Counted from the stretch's first letter, positions 28,889-38,340 are shown. The stretch is DNA of 64,000 nucleotides from Guyparkeria hydrothermalis (GCF_023555385.1 NZ_JAJSED010000001.1:930001-994000); one strand, 5' to 3'. The notes: generated by a model from the sequence alone, not told the origin. Made by a program: numbers and translations.

Positions 28889-30463
28889 TTCTGCCGCCAT
28901 CAGGGCCGAACAGGGAAAGGCCACATCGTACTTGCTGCGAAAGCGGGTCGACGCGATCGCCTCGGCCGGCACCGATCCTCGCCATCGCTCCACCACAAGG
29001 CCCTTCGGCGAGCCGGCGCAGAAATCACGTACGGCCGCCTCGTTGCCCAGGACCACCACTGGACGCTTCAGGCGGCCATGGAAATGAAACTCGTCACGGT
29101 ACTTGCCGATGAAGGCGATCGGCCGGCCGGCGTGCTGCCACTCGCCTATCTGCACGGCGAACGGCTGCAGGTCGAAGGCCGGCCGCAGCGGTGCCATTGC
29201 CAGATGACCGAGCAGGAGCCCGATCACGGTGGCCGTCGACAAGGCGACCACCTGCCGGTCCGCACGGCGGGCGCGCCATAACCATCCGCCCATCGCCATC
29301 ATGGCGGCACCGAGGCCGGCAACCCAACCCGGCAGCATCTCGAACAACACATGACCGCTGATCCAGGGCAGAACGGCCAGGGCCAGGCCGACCCCGATCC
29401 ACAACAGCGCGGCCGAGCGCAGCCGAAGGAGACGGTCCGAATCGATCGCATCGTCCAGCAGGACGGTGACCATCACGGCAAGCGCCGGAATCATCGGCAG
29501 GAGGTAATGGGGCAGCTTGCCCGAGGCGAGCGACAGCAGCAGGAACGGTGCCCCGACCCAGGCAATCAACAGCCATATCAGGTGCCTGCCATCTGCAGAG
29601 CGCCGGGCGATAACGAGATGAACCCGGCCGAGCAGAAGGCTCCAAGGCAGGAACAGCAGCGGCAACACCCAGAGGTAGTAATAGATCGGCTGCGCGTGGT
29701 CGAAGGCGTTGACGGCGCGGCCGGCCATCTGCCCCCACAGGATCGACTCGGCGTATTCGGGCCCGCCGAGGTTCGCCGCCCAGAGCGCCCAGAGCAACGC
29801 GACGCAGGAGCCAAGAAAACCGACCAGCCCCGCCCGGACGAACCACGCCCACGACAAGCCCACACCGGCCCACCACGGTGCCGCGACCGTCAACGGCACC
29901 AGGTAGATCAAGGCGAACGGCCCCTTGGCGAGCGTGCCGAACGCAGTACCGAGAAACAGCCACACCCAACCGCGTCGCCGGCCTCGCCCCACTTCCAGCA
30001 GACCGAACACGCCCAGCAGGACGAAGAACACCACCAGCTGATCGAACATCACCATGGTGGCGAATCCCAGCCAGTAGATCGTGCCCAGCAGCACCCAGGG
30101 CGCCAACGCGGCGCGAATCGGTCGCTCGGGAAATAGCCGACTGGCCACCGCGCGGATCAGGAACAGGCTGCCGAAGGCGAAGAGCGGGCCTAACAGACGC
30201 GGAGTGATCTCGTTGACGCCGAACGCCGCCCAACCGGCATGGATCAGCCAGAACAGTAGCGGCGGCTTGTGGCTGTAGGGCTCACCGTTCAGCAACGGCA
30301 CGATCCACGACCCCGAGTGCCACATCTCCCAGGCCACACCGAGATAGCGTGTTTCGTCGATGGGCATCAGTGGCCGCGTCAGCAGCGAGACCGCCACCAG
30401 CAGCACGAACAGCGGCAACCAGCCCCACTCAAGCACTCGATACCAGAGGCCGTTTACCGACAT
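28877..30463 (-). CDS. ArnT/PMT-like glycosyltransferase (GT-C fold)
   Basis: A 528-residue polytopic inner-membrane protein of the dolichyl-phosphate-mannosyltransferase/ArnT superfamily, which uses polyprenyl-phosphate sugars in the periplasm. The N-terminal periplasmic loop carries the catalytic-type acidic motif (LTRPLMPIDETRYLGVAWEM) and KPPLLFWLI; about 11 membrane segments follow, including FGTLAKGPFALIYLVP and ASGKLPHYLLPMIPALA. The start at 30463 has GGGAGG 5 nt upstream. The soluble C-terminal region is present. Sugar and acceptor (lipid A, protein or glycan) cannot be assigned. Confidence 0.85.
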   Translation of the reverse strand: MSVNGLWYRVLEWGWLPLFVLLVAVSLLTRPLMPIDETRYLGVAWEMWHSGSWIVPLLNGEPYSHKPPLLFWLIHAGWAAFGVNEITPRLLGPLFAFGSLFLIRAVASRLFPERPIRAALAPWVLLGTIYWLGFATMVMFDQLVVFFVLLGVFGLLEVGRGRRRGWVWLFLGTAFGTLAKGPFALIYLVPLTVAAPWWAGVGLSWAWFVRAGLVGFLGSCVALLWALWAANLGGPEYAESILWGQMAGRAVNAFDHAQPIYYYLWVLPLLFLPWSLLLGRVHLVIARRSADGRHLIWLLIAWVGAPFLLLSLASGKLPHYLLPMIPALAVMVTVLLDDAIDSDRLLRLRSAALLWIGVGLALAVLPWISGHVLFEMLPGWVAGLGAAMMAMGGWLWRARRADRQVVALSTATVIGLLLGHLAMAPLRPAFDLQPFAVQIGEWQHAGRPIAFIGKYRDEFHFHGRLKRPVVVLGNEAAVRDFCAGSPKGLVVERWRGSVPAEAIASTRFRSKYDVAFPCSALMAAEGMP

Positions 30464-30604
30464 GTGACCCTCCCGCTTCGCCATCGTCGTGATGCGCTTC
30501 ATCCGGATAACACGATAGACGTTCTTTCCACCGAACCGATGACAGAGCGGAATGGCACAGCTCGTGCTTCGACAAGGGACGCATTCAACACGATACTGGC
30601 GAAC

Positions 30605-31570
30605 ATGACCCCAACGACTCGACCTGCCACCCCCGGTCAGCCGATCCGGCGCCGCTCGACCTGGCTGGCCCTCGCCGCCTTGCTCCTGCCGATAGCGACA
30701 TCTTCCGCAACGGCGGCCGACAGCGAAGCCTGCCATGCCAGCCATCGGCTGGTAATCACCGAGGCGCGTATCGTGCACGAACCCGGCGACGTGACCGGGC
30801 TCGCGTCCGCTCTCGCCGCCCGACTTGAGCGCCGGCTGGAAGCGGGCGGTCATCAGGTAGTCCGCACCCTGCCGCCGACCCGTAGCGAAGGGCTTTCACC
30901 GGCAATGGATGCCTTCGCCCGCCATGCCGCGCCCTACTTCCTCCGCCTGGGCGCCAGTGACGTGACCACCGAAGGCCGTCCCTCCCGCTTCCTGTTGGTG
31001 CCGGATCAGTACCAGCCCCGCGCGGGGCAGCTACAGGCGACGCTGGATGACGGCGCGCAAGGGGCACGACTGGCAACCTGGCGTTTCGATCTGGAGGCCA
31101 CCGGCGGCAAGCCGTTCTCGCCCGACATCAATGCGCACTCGGAACGGTTCTGGGAAACGCAATGGGGCCGCTCGCTCGACGAGGGCGTCGAGCGGCTCGC
31201 CACCGGCGTACTCGACACCATCCGCTGCCGCCCGTTGGTCGGCCGCGTACTCTCCACGCAACCGCGTGGCGGTATTACCGACCTGCGGATCGATCTGGGA
31301 CGTGAGGACGGCCTGCGCGGTGGCGACCGATTGATGGTCGTCGAACCGGGCGTGCCGGTCGACTGGCTGGGTGTCAATCTCTTGACTCGACCGTCCACGG
31401 AGACGACGGCCGGACCGGTTCGCGAACCGCAGTCATTGGGAATGGCCCGCATCACCTACCTCGGCGAGCGCGACAGCACCATCCGATACACCGGCCGCCA
31501 AGCCGTGGAAAGCGGCGATCTGGTGCTGGTCCGGCCTCAGCCGCAACGACTCAAGCGGCTGCCCGACTGA
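30605..31570 (+). CDS. Secreted protein with FlgT C-terminal-like domain
   Basis: A 321-residue protein with an N-terminal signal peptide (WLALAALLLPIATSSATA). Residues ~40-220 form a domain without a clear match. The C-terminal ~100 residues (VGRVLSTQPRGGITDLRIDLG followed by REDGLRGGDRLMVV) resemble the C-terminal domain of the flagellar assembly protein FlgT, an SH3-like fold also found in other envelope proteins. No flagellar genes are nearby, so a flagellar role is not implied. It is divergent from the ArnT-like gene across ~140 bp. Confidence 0.65.
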   Translation: MTPTTRPATPGQPIRRRSTWLALAALLLPIATSSATAADSEACHASHRLVITEARIVHEPGDVTGLASALAARLERRLEAGGHQVVRTLPPTRSEGLSPAMDAFARHAAPYFLRLGASDVTTEGRPSRFLLVPDQYQPRAGQLQATLDDGAQGARLATWRFDLEATGGKPFSPDINAHSERFWETQWGRSLDEGVERLATGVLDTIRCRPLVGRVLSTQPRGGITDLRIDLGREDGLRGGDRLMVVEPGVPVDWLGVNLLTRPSTETTAGPVREPQSLGMARITYLGERDSTIRYTGRQAVESGDLVLVRPQPQRLKRLPD

Positions 31571-31582
31571 CCGGCGGGCGGG

Positions 31583-32788
31583 TCAGTCGATCTGCTCGCC
31601 CAGCCCGCGAGCCAGATCGGCGATGATGTCCTGCGGGTCCTCGAGTCCGACAGACAACCGCACCAGGCCCTCGTCGATGCCTGCCTCGGCACGCGCCTCC
31701 GGCGACAACCGGCCGTGCGTGGTGCTGGCCGGATGGGTGATGGTGGTCTTGGTATCGCCGAGATTGGCGGTGATCGAGAGCATCCGGGTGCCGTTGATCA
31801 CGTTCCACGCCGCCTGGCGGCCACCATCGACCACGAAGGAGACAATCGCACCCGGGCCGGTCTGTTGCGCGGCAATGATGTCTGCCTGAGGATGGTCGGG
31901 CAGTCCCGGGAAATGCACCCGGGCGACGTTGTGATGGGCGACCAGCCAGTCGGCCACCTCGCGGGCGTGGCGGCTGTGCGCCTCCATGCGCAGGTTGAGC
32001 GTCTCCAGGCCCTTGGCGAAGATCCAGGCGTTGAACGGCGCCATCGTCGGGCCGCAGGTGCGCAGGAAACCGCGCACTTCCTTGCCGACGCGCTCGGCGT
32101 CACCGACTACCGCCCCGCCGATTGCCCGACCCTGACCGTCGAGGAACTTGGTCGCCGAGTGGATGACGATGTCCGCGCCCAGGCTCAGCGGCCGCTGCAG
32201 TGCCGGGGTGCAGAAGCAGTTGTCGACCACCAGCGCGGCATCGTGCCCGTGGGCCAGTTTGGCCAGCCGGCTGATGTCCGCGACCTCGGTCAGCGGATTC
32301 GATGGCGTCTCGATGAACAGCATCCGTGTGCGCTCACCGACGGCCTCCTCCCACTGTGACCAGTCGGTCAGGTTCACCCAGCGGACCACCAAGCCGAACT
32401 TGGCCATGTACTTGTCGAACAGCACCTTGGTGGTACCGAACACCTGCCGGGCGATCACGACCTCGTCGCCGGCCTCGCACAGGGCCATGACGGTCGACAG
32501 GATGGCCGACATGCCCGAGGCGGTGGCAACGCAGTCCTCGCCGCCTTCCATCACGGCGAGCCGCTCCTCGAAGATGCGCGTGGTCGGGTTGGTGAACCGC
32601 GCGTAGATGTTGCCCGGCTCGTCGCCGGCGAAGCGGGCGGCGGCCTGCTCGGCCGACTCGAACGTGAAGCTCGAAGTGGTGAAGATCGGCTCGCCGTGCT
32701 CACGCTCGGGCGTCGGGTGGTGGCCCGTGCGGATGGCCTGGGTCGCGAGCGACCAGTCGTTTTCAAAACGGCGGTTCGAATCGGTCAT
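31583..32788 (-). CDS. metZ: O-succinylhomoserine sulfhydrylase
   Basis: A 401-residue PLP enzyme of the Cys/Met-metabolism family that makes homocysteine directly from O-succinylhomoserine and sulfide. The PLP lysine is in IHSATKFLDGQG, with ARFTNPTTRIFEERLAVMEG and VVDNCFCTPALQ upstream. The N-terminal RTGHHPT...GEPIFTTSSF pattern favours MetZ over MetB or MetY. Convergent with the FlgT-like gene; downstream of yqcC and thiD on the same strand. Confidence 0.92.
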   Translation of the reverse strand: MTDSNRRFENDWSLATQAIRTGHHPTPEREHGEPIFTTSSFTFESAEQAAARFAGDEPGNIYARFTNPTTRIFEERLAVMEGGEDCVATASGMSAILSTVMALCEAGDEVVIARQVFGTTKVLFDKYMAKFGLVVRWVNLTDWSQWEEAVGERTRMLFIETPSNPLTEVADISRLAKLAHGHDAALVVDNCFCTPALQRPLSLGADIVIHSATKFLDGQGRAIGGAVVGDAERVGKEVRGFLRTCGPTMAPFNAWIFAKGLETLNLRMEAHSRHAREVADWLVAHHNVARVHFPGLPDHPQADIIAAQQTGPGAIVSFVVDGGRQAAWNVINGTRMLSITANLGDTKTTITHPASTTHGRLSPEARAEAGIDEGLVRLSVGLEDPQDIIADLARGLGEQID

Positions 32789-32818
32789 GGGTATCCGGTC
32801 CAGTCGGTCGGGCCCGGT

Positions 32819-33166
32819 TCAGCGGGCGTTGAAGAAATGCCAGGCGAGATTGTCGAACTCGGCGATCTCCGCCAGCAGCCGGTCCGTCTCCTCCTCGAGC
32901 TCGAGGAACTGATGCTCGGCCAGCGGCGCCATCGAGCAGTTCTCAGGCGGCGTGCCGAACTGCTCCAGCAACTCGCGCATCTGGGGCAGGAATTTCCACT
33001 GCAGCCACTCCTGGAACGCCAGGGTGTCGAAGCAGAACGGATTGGGGCTGGCCAGGGCCTCGTCGCTGGGGCGCTCGTCCGACCACAGGCCTGCCTGCTG
33101 CATTTCATGAGCGATGTGGTCGAGCTGACGCAGCATCTGGTCGGTGCTGGGGCGAACGTTTTCCAT
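32819..33166 (-). CDS. yqcC: YqcC family protein
   Basis: A 115-residue all-helical protein of the YqcC (DUF446) family; its function is not established. Family features visible include FCFDTLAFQEWLQWKFLPQM and the acidic C-terminal LEEETDRLLAEI. It sits 17 bp after thiD and 30 bp before metZ and may be cotranscribed with both. Confidence 0.88.
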   Translation of the reverse strand: MENVRPSTDQMLRQLDHIAHEMQQAGLWSDERPSDEALASPNPFCFDTLAFQEWLQWKFLPQMRELLEQFGTPPENCSMAPLAEHQFLELEEETDRLLAEIAEFDNLAWHFFNAR

Positions 33167-33183
33167 CGCGTCCTCTTGGTCGT

Positions 33184-34044
33184 TCAGTGTACTCGCGAGG
33201 AGCCCGGGGGCTCGTCGTTCATGTCGGCGCCACCCTCGTCGTCGGCCCAGAACAGCCGGTGCGGCACCAGTTGGCCGCGGCCGATGGCCGCCGCGTACAT
33301 CAGGGTCTGGTGCGTGTATTCCAGGCCCTCATGCACGGCATTTACCGGGTCACTGCCCTGTGCGATCAGCCCGGCGATCGCCGAGGAGAGAGTGCAACCC
33401 GAGCCGTGGTACTTGCCGGCCAGTCGCTCGTAGACGAAGCGGCGTGCCGGATCGACTCCGAACAGCCAGTTCTCGACCTTCTCGCCCGGCTCGTCGCCAC
33501 CCTTGAGGAGCACGTATTCGGCACCGAGCGCGGAGAGGATGGCGCCGCGCTCCTGCAAATCGCGACCCTCCGGCGCCAGCACCCGGCCTTCGTGGGCATT
33601 GGGGGTGGCGATCGTGGCGCGTGGGAACAGGTGTTCGGCAATCGCCGCGGCAACGGCATTGTCGCCCAGCGAGCCGCCCCCACCGGCCACGAGCACCGGG
33701 TCGAGCACCACCGGGATTTCCGGGTGACGCGCCAGCACGGTGGCGACCGCTTCCACCAGTTCGACGGTGCCGAGCATGCCGATCTTGATCGCTCCGACCG
33801 GCATGTCATTGAGCACCGCAAGCGACTGGTCGATCACCAGCTTGGGATCGCTGGGCACGAAGCCGTGCACGTTGACCGTGTCCTGCACGGTAAGCGCCGT
33901 GATCGCCGTGGCCGGATGCACGCCCTGGCTGACGATCGCCTCGATGTCCGCGTGGATGCCCGCCCCGCCGCTCGGGTCGTGGCCGGCAATTGCCAGGACC
34001 ACCGGAACCTCGGGGAGGTCGTTGAGCGTCTGTCTCGTTTCCAT
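33184..34044 (-). CDS. thiD: Hydroxymethylpyrimidine/phosphomethylpyrimidine kinase
   Basis: A 286-residue ribokinase-family enzyme that phosphorylates HMP twice for thiamine pyrophosphate synthesis. The signature AIAGHDPSGGAGIHADIEA is near residue 20, followed by IKIGMLGTVELVEA, the VLDPVLVAGGG strand and the anion-hole GSGCTLSSAIAG. No TPP riboswitch was recognised in the 150-bp upstream gap. Divergent from yihY. Confidence 0.95.
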   Translation of the reverse strand: METRQTLNDLPEVPVVLAIAGHDPSGGAGIHADIEAIVSQGVHPATAITALTVQDTVNVHGFVPSDPKLVIDQSLAVLNDMPVGAIKIGMLGTVELVEAVATVLARHPEIPVVLDPVLVAGGGGSLGDNAVAAAIAEHLFPRATIATPNAHEGRVLAPEGRDLQERGAILSALGAEYVLLKGGDEPGEKVENWLFGVDPARRFVYERLAGKYHGSGCTLSSAIAGLIAQGSDPVNAVHEGLEYTHQTLMYAAAIGRGQLVPHRLFWADDEGGADMNDEPPGSSRVH

Positions 34045-34194
34045 CTGGTGCTAAGCTCCCTCGAACAATGGTGCCGTCGCGGCGCCGACACGCCCTCGGC
34101 GTGCCGGGCCCGACATCATAACGCAGCCAGCGCCGCTGGCATCGGCCTCTTCCCGACCACCGACAACCACCTCGCCGAAGGACCGCATCGCACG

Positions 34195-35550
34195 ATGACG
34201 CCTCTGAAACCGTCAGAATGGATCCGACCACTCAAGCGCTGGATCTGGCACGACCGACCAACCGGCCGCCTCTCCCAGTTTGTCCAGCGCCTGACGCGGG
34301 CGTTCCTCAACGTGATGTCCTCGGCATCCCGCGGCGACCTGCAACTCAACGCCATGAGCCTGTCGTACACCACGCTCCTGTCGATGGTGCCGTTGCTTGC
34401 CGTCACGTTCTCGGTGCTCAAGGCGTTCGGGTCGGCATCCGTGATCGAGCCGTTCCTGCTCTCGCTGCTAGCCCCGCTGGGTGATGCCGCCGACGAGCTG
34501 ACACTGCGGATTCTCAGTTTCGTCGACAACATCCGCGTCGGCGTATTGGGTGCGGTAGGCGTCGCGCTGCTCTTCTACACCGTCATCGCCCTGATGCAGA
34601 AGATCGAGCGGGTCTTCAACCGCATCTGGCATGTGCACCAGATGCGCTCGATGTCGGCACGTTTCGCCAACTACCTCTCGGTACTGATGGTCGGCCCGGT
34701 ACTGGTGATCGCTGCCGGCAGTCTCACGGCCACCCTGCTCGCCGCACCAGTGATCCGCGACTTCGCCGCGCTGTCGATCCTGGCGACCATGCTCAAGTGG
34801 CTTGGCTACCTGGTGCCACTGGCGATCTGGACCGGGGCGTTCGCCTTCCTCTACCTGTTCATCCCGAATACGCGGGTAAAGGCGAGCGCCGCCCTGGTCG
34901 GCGGTCTGGTCGCCGCGGTGCTCTGGAACCTGCTGGGACTGGTATTCGGCGGGCTGATCGCGGGATCGACCAGCTACACGGCCGTGTACTCGGCATTCGC
35001 CTCGCTGGTGCTGTTCCTGGTCTGGCTGCAGATCGCCTGGATGATCGTGCTGATCGGCGCCGGCATCAGCTATGGCTGGCAGCACAGCGACCGTCTGAGC
35101 CTGGGTGACGAGGAAGGCACCCATCCCAGCCAGCGCCTCGCGGCCGCCATCGTGTTGCTCGACGAGATCGAACGACGCTTCGAGGCCGGTCAGCTGCCCC
35201 CGGATCGGGACCAGCTGGCCGAGCGCGTCGGTCGATACCGGGTGCTGGCCGAGGTGTGGATCGACCCGCTACTGGAAAAACTGGTGGAAGCGGAATTGCT
35301 GCGCGTGACCGAATCGGACGACGCAACCTGCTTCCTGCCGGCACGGCCGGGATCGGCCATCAGCCTCGAAGAAATCGAGAACGCCATCGAGGGGCATGCA
35401 CCGGAACTGCCGGCTGCCTTGCTCAGGGAAATCCCCGCGCTGGCACGCTTCGGCGAACACCATCGGGAATGGCAGGCGGAACTGGGCCGGACCTCGCTGT
35501 CGGCGCGGGATCAATCCGAGGCGTCTTCCGACGACGCGCCGCGCCAGTAG
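34195..35550 (+). CDS. YihY/BrkB family inner-membrane protein
   Basis: A 451-residue protein. The membrane domain (about residues 40-300, six helices) shows the YihY/BrkB pattern: LNAMSLSYTTLLSMVPLLAV, RVFNRIWHV, YLFIPNTRVKASAALVGG and YTAVYSAFASLVLFLVWLQ. The C-terminal ~130 residues include a winged-helix-like region also found in relatives. The old 'ribonuclease BN' label for the family is not supported. The 3' end overlaps the convergent adenosyltransferase gene by 40 bp. Confidence 0.9.
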   Translation: MTPLKPSEWIRPLKRWIWHDRPTGRLSQFVQRLTRAFLNVMSSASRGDLQLNAMSLSYTTLLSMVPLLAVTFSVLKAFGSASVIEPFLLSLLAPLGDAADELTLRILSFVDNIRVGVLGAVGVALLFYTVIALMQKIERVFNRIWHVHQMRSMSARFANYLSVLMVGPVLVIAAGSLTATLLAAPVIRDFAALSILATMLKWLGYLVPLAIWTGAFAFLYLFIPNTRVKASAALVGGLVAAVLWNLLGLVFGGLIAGSTSYTAVYSAFASLVLFLVWLQIAWMIVLIGAGISYGWQHSDRLSLGDEEGTHPSQRLAAAIVLLDEIERRFEAGQLPPDRDQLAERVGRYRVLAEVWIDPLLEKLVEAELLRVTESDDATCFLPARPGSAISLEEIENAIEGHAPELPAALLREIPALARFGEHHREWQAELGRTSLSARDQSEASSDDAPRQ

Positions 35551-36092
35551 ACGGTATGCCGCCCTGCCGGATCGAGCAGGCGGGCGAAGACGAACCAGGC
35601 ATCCGACAGCCGGTTGAGGTAGGTGGCCAGCGCGGCGCCCTCGTCGGCTGAACACCAGGCCCAGGCCAACCGTTCGGCCCGACGTGTGCCGGTGCGCGCG
35701 AGGTGCGCCCGGGCCATGGCCTCGCTGCCCCCGGGAAGGATGAACTCGCGCAGGGGCGGCAGATCGGCGTTGGCCGCCTCGATCCAGGCCTCGAGACGCT
35801 CGATCGACGGCAGTTGCGACGGCTCGGCCATCTCGCCCATGGCGACGAAACCGCCCAGATCGAATACCGCCTGCTGCTGCTCGCGGACGAAGTCCAGCCG
35901 TTGGGGTTCATCATCCAGCGAGACGGCTAGCAAGCCGAGACGTGCGTTCAGTTCATCGAGCTCACCCAGCAGTTCGATGGCGATGTCCTGCTTGGGCAGC
36001 CGCCGGCCGTCGGCCAGTCCGGTCTCGCCACGATCGCCGCTGCGAGTGACGACTCGCGACAGGCGGGGGCGATCGTCATGCGACCTGGCCAT
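35511..36092 (-). CDS. Cob(I)alamin adenosyltransferase, PduO type
   Basis: A 193-residue enzyme that transfers the adenosyl group from ATP to cob(I)alamin. The ATP-binding loop is RVVTRSGDRGETGLADG; the later TRRAERLAWAW and LNRLSDAWFVFARLL are the PduO-type ATR signatures. The start at 36092 (MARSHDDRP) is chosen because ATR similarity begins soon after. Its end overlaps the yihY-family gene in the opposite orientation. No cobalamin biosynthesis genes are in the window. Confidence 0.92.
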   Translation of the reverse strand: MARSHDDRPRLSRVVTRSGDRGETGLADGRRLPKQDIAIELLGELDELNARLGLLAVSLDDEPQRLDFVREQQQAVFDLGGFVAMGEMAEPSQLPSIERLEAWIEAANADLPPLREFILPGGSEAMARAHLARTGTRRAERLAWAWCSADEGAALATYLNRLSDAWFVFARLLDPAGRHTVYWRGASSEDASD

Positions 36093-36094
36093 GG

Positions 36095-36691
36095 TCAGCC
36101 GGCCTGTGGTTCGGTGGCCGGCACGTCGGTGGGCCAGTCGAGCGGCTGACCGGCGACGACCTTGATGGCAAAGGCAAGAATCGCCGCCACCCCGTAGATC
36201 AGGCCCGCGACCACGCCCATATCGACGATGCCGTGCCACGGCTGCGGCAACTGACTGACGAACAGCACCAGCGTCACCACGCCGGCGGTCACGGAAAGCG
36301 CGACGATGCGACGCTTTTTCGTCGCGTGGATGTAGCCCATGCAGTAGAGCGGCGCGAGGGCCACATGCCAGCCCACCGGGTGGCGGGACAAATGCACGGC
36401 ACGGGCAACCACGCGCGGCGAAAAGCCCTTCTGGAAGCCTTTATAACCCTCGCTGTAGACCATGAATACCATCCAGACGGCGAAGAAGGCCCAGTGCCAC
36501 CAGGCCCAGGGCGCGTCCCAGGCAGCGACGGCATAGAAGGACAGGCGGTAGATGGCCCAGAGCAGCAGCGCGCACAGGCCCAGCACGCCCCAGACTGCTC
36601 CGATGACACCCAGTTGCTTGTTCACCACAATCGACTCTCCCGGACCCATGTCCGTCTGGCGGTTCTTTGGCAAGGGCGCGGAGTTTATCAT
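36095..36691 (-). CDS. Uncharacterised integral membrane protein
   Basis: Not recognised. From the ATG at 36691, with GGAGG 5 nt upstream, the product is 198 residues with five hydrophobic segments: VWGVLGLCALLLWAIYRLSF, WWHWAFFAVWMVFMVYS, WHVALAPLYCMGYIH, VALSVTAGVVTLVLFVS and VVAGLIYGVAAILAFAIKVV. The loop between the second and third segments is basic (GFQKGFSPRVVARAVHLSRH). It ends 2 bp before the adenosyltransferase start, so the two are probably cotranscribed. Only 36 bp separate it from the divergent nth. Confidence 0.75.
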   Translation of the reverse strand: MINSAPLPKNRQTDMGPGESIVVNKQLGVIGAVWGVLGLCALLLWAIYRLSFYAVAAWDAPWAWWHWAFFAVWMVFMVYSEGYKGFQKGFSPRVVARAVHLSRHPVGWHVALAPLYCMGYIHATKKRRIVALSVTAGVVTLVLFVSQLPQPWHGIVDMGVVAGLIYGVAAILAFAIKVVAGQPLDWPTDVPATEPQAG

Positions 36692-36727
36692 GCACGCCTC
36701 CACCCGATTCCCGAGTGACCGGACCCG

Positions 36728-37405
36728 ATGAACCCCCGCACCCGACGCGAGATGTTCGCGCGCTTCCAGCGCCAGCTTCCCGAGCCCACCACGGAGCTCG
36801 AGTACTCGACCCCATTCGAGCTACTCGTCGCCGTGGTGCTCTCCGCTCAGGCGACCGACGCGGGCGTGAACAAGGCGACCCGCCCGCTGTTCCAACGGGC
36901 AAACACGCCTCGGGGCATCCTGGACCTGGGCCTCGACGAACTGACCGAGGCAATCCGCACCATCGGCCTGTACAAGACCAAGGCGAAGAACGTCTACGCA
37001 CTCTCCCGCCAGCTGATCGAGAAACACGACGGTGAGGTGCCGGCCGACCGCGAAGCCCTGGAGGCCCTGCCCGGGGTGGGCCGCAAGACCGCCAACGTGG
37101 TGCTGAACACCGTCTTCCGTCAGCCGACCATGGCGGTCGACACGCACATCTTCCGGGTGGCCAACCGCACGGGACTGGCAAAGGGCAAAACGGTGCGTGC
37201 CGTGGAGGAACGCCTGCTGAAGGTGATCCCGAAGGAATACCGCCTCGATGCCCACCACTGGCTGATCCTGCACGGTCGCTACGTCTGCAAGGCGCGCAAG
37301 CCGGACTGCGGCGCCTGCATCGTCTGCGACCTGTGCGACTTTTCCGACAAGACCGAGGAATGCAGCCCGGAGCTGATCGCCCGTTACGCTACCGAAGAGA
37401 CCTGA
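36728..37405 (+). CDS. nth: Endonuclease III
   Basis: A 225-residue base-excision-repair glycosylase/AP lyase acting on oxidised pyrimidines. The helix-hairpin-helix and catalytic lysine are in LPGVGRKTANVVLN, the catalytic aspartate in MAVDTHIFRVANR, and the [4Fe-4S] cluster ligands in C-x6-C-x2-C-x5-C (CKARKPDCGACIVCDLC). It is followed after 2 bp by the DUF1841 gene. Confidence 0.97.
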   Translation: MNPRTRREMFARFQRQLPEPTTELEYSTPFELLVAVVLSAQATDAGVNKATRPLFQRANTPRGILDLGLDELTEAIRTIGLYKTKAKNVYALSRQLIEKHDGEVPADREALEALPGVGRKTANVVLNTVFRQPTMAVDTHIFRVANRTGLAKGKTVRAVEERLLKVIPKEYRLDAHHWLILHGRYVCKARKPDCGACIVCDLCDFSDKTEECSPELIARYATEET

Positions 37406-37407
37406 GC

Positions 37408-37839
37408 ATGTACTCAAGCGACCGCCGCAAGATGCGCCAGCCCTTTATCGACGCCTGGGCAAAAGGCAAGCAGAAAAAGCCGCTTGCCCCGATCGAACAG
37501 ATGATCTTCGAGGTGGTGCGCGACCATCCCGAGTACCACTCGCTGCTCGACCAGCCGGAGTTCGCCCTCGAGGCCGACTGGCCGCCGGAAATGGGCGTGA
37601 CCAACCCGTTCCTGCACATGAGCATGCATCTGTCCCTGCGCGAGATGGTGCAGACGGACCGCCCGGCAGGGATCCGCTCGGTGCATGCGGAGCTTTCGCT
37701 CAAGAAGGGCGACCCGCTGGAGGCCGAGCACGAAATGATCGACTGCCTCGGCGAGGCACTCTGGCAGGCTCAGCAGAATGGCGGCCCGCCCGACGAGAAC
37801 GCCCTGATGCAGTGCCTGAAGGACAAGCTCAAGCGGTGA
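37408..37839 (+). CDS. DUF1841 family protein
   Basis: A 143-residue soluble protein of the DUF1841 family, function unknown. Recognisable: FIDAWAKGKQKKPLAPIEQM, followed by the conserved NPFLHMSMHLSLREMVQTDR and HEMIDCLGEALWQAQ. It begins immediately after nth, as in many gammaproteobacteria, implying one transcript. Confidence 0.88.
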   Translation: MYSSDRRKMRQPFIDAWAKGKQKKPLAPIEQMIFEVVRDHPEYHSLLDQPEFALEADWPPEMGVTNPFLHMSMHLSLREMVQTDRPAGIRSVHAELSLKKGDPLEAEHEMIDCLGEALWQAQQNGGPPDENALMQCLKDKLKR

Positions 37840-37869
37840 CAAGGGGCCAAGCAGGCAGGGCAAGCCGGG

Positions 37870-38340
37870 TCAGTCGCTTTCCTCGAGCGGCCAGTCGACG
37901 ACATGTGCTTCCCAGTCGATCGATTCCCGGTCGGCACTGGCGGCGATCACCGCCCGACCGGCGACCGAGTGGCCGCTTCTGACCGTGCTCGACGAATCGC
38001 CCGTGACCAGCGGGTGCCACGACGGCAGATCGCGCCCCTCGGCAATGCGACGATAGGCGCAGGTCGACGGCAACCAGTCGAACTCGTCGAGGTCCTCGGG
38101 CTTGAGCCAGACGCAGCCGGGCACCCGCGTCTGCCGGTTGAGATAATCCGTGCACTGGCAGGTGCCGGCATCCAGCAGATGGCAGGCGACGTCCGTGTAG
38201 TAGACGTCGCCCTCCTCGTCCTCGACCTTCTCCAGACAGCACTTGGCACAGCCGTCGCAGAGCGATTCCCACTCGGCGGGCGTCATGTCGCTCAGGCGCT
38301 TTCTGCGCCAGAAAGGCGGGCTGTCGTGGCTCATGCGCAT
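37870..38340 (-). CDS. YcgN/UPF0260 family cysteine-cluster protein
   Basis: About 156 residues. The Cys-rich pattern LCDGCAKCCLEKVEDEEG, then CHLLDAGTCQCTDY and PGCVWLKPEDL matches the YcgN family and the wider putative zinc- or iron-binding CxxCxxCC group. Biological role is not known. ATG at 38340 is taken; an ATG two codons later (38334) is equally possible, and ribosome sites are weak. Divergent from the GspE-type ATPase gene over ~100 bp. Confidence 0.88.
   Translation of the reverse strand: MRMSHDSPPFWRRKRLSDMTPAEWESLCDGCAKCCLEKVEDEEGDVYYTDVACHLLDAGTCQCTDYLNRQTRVPGCVWLKPEDLDEFDWLPSTCAYRRIAEGRDLPSWHPLVTGDSSSTVRSGHSVAGRAVIAASADRESIDWEAHVVDWPLEESD

Noticed and set aside
33187-34194. Very long N-terminal extension of the YihY-family gene
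   Set aside because: It is antisense to thiD; YihY similarity begins at the ATG at 34195.
33992-34194. TPP riboswitch upstream of thiD
   Set aside because: The conserved CUGAGA and thi-box elements were not found in the intergenic region.
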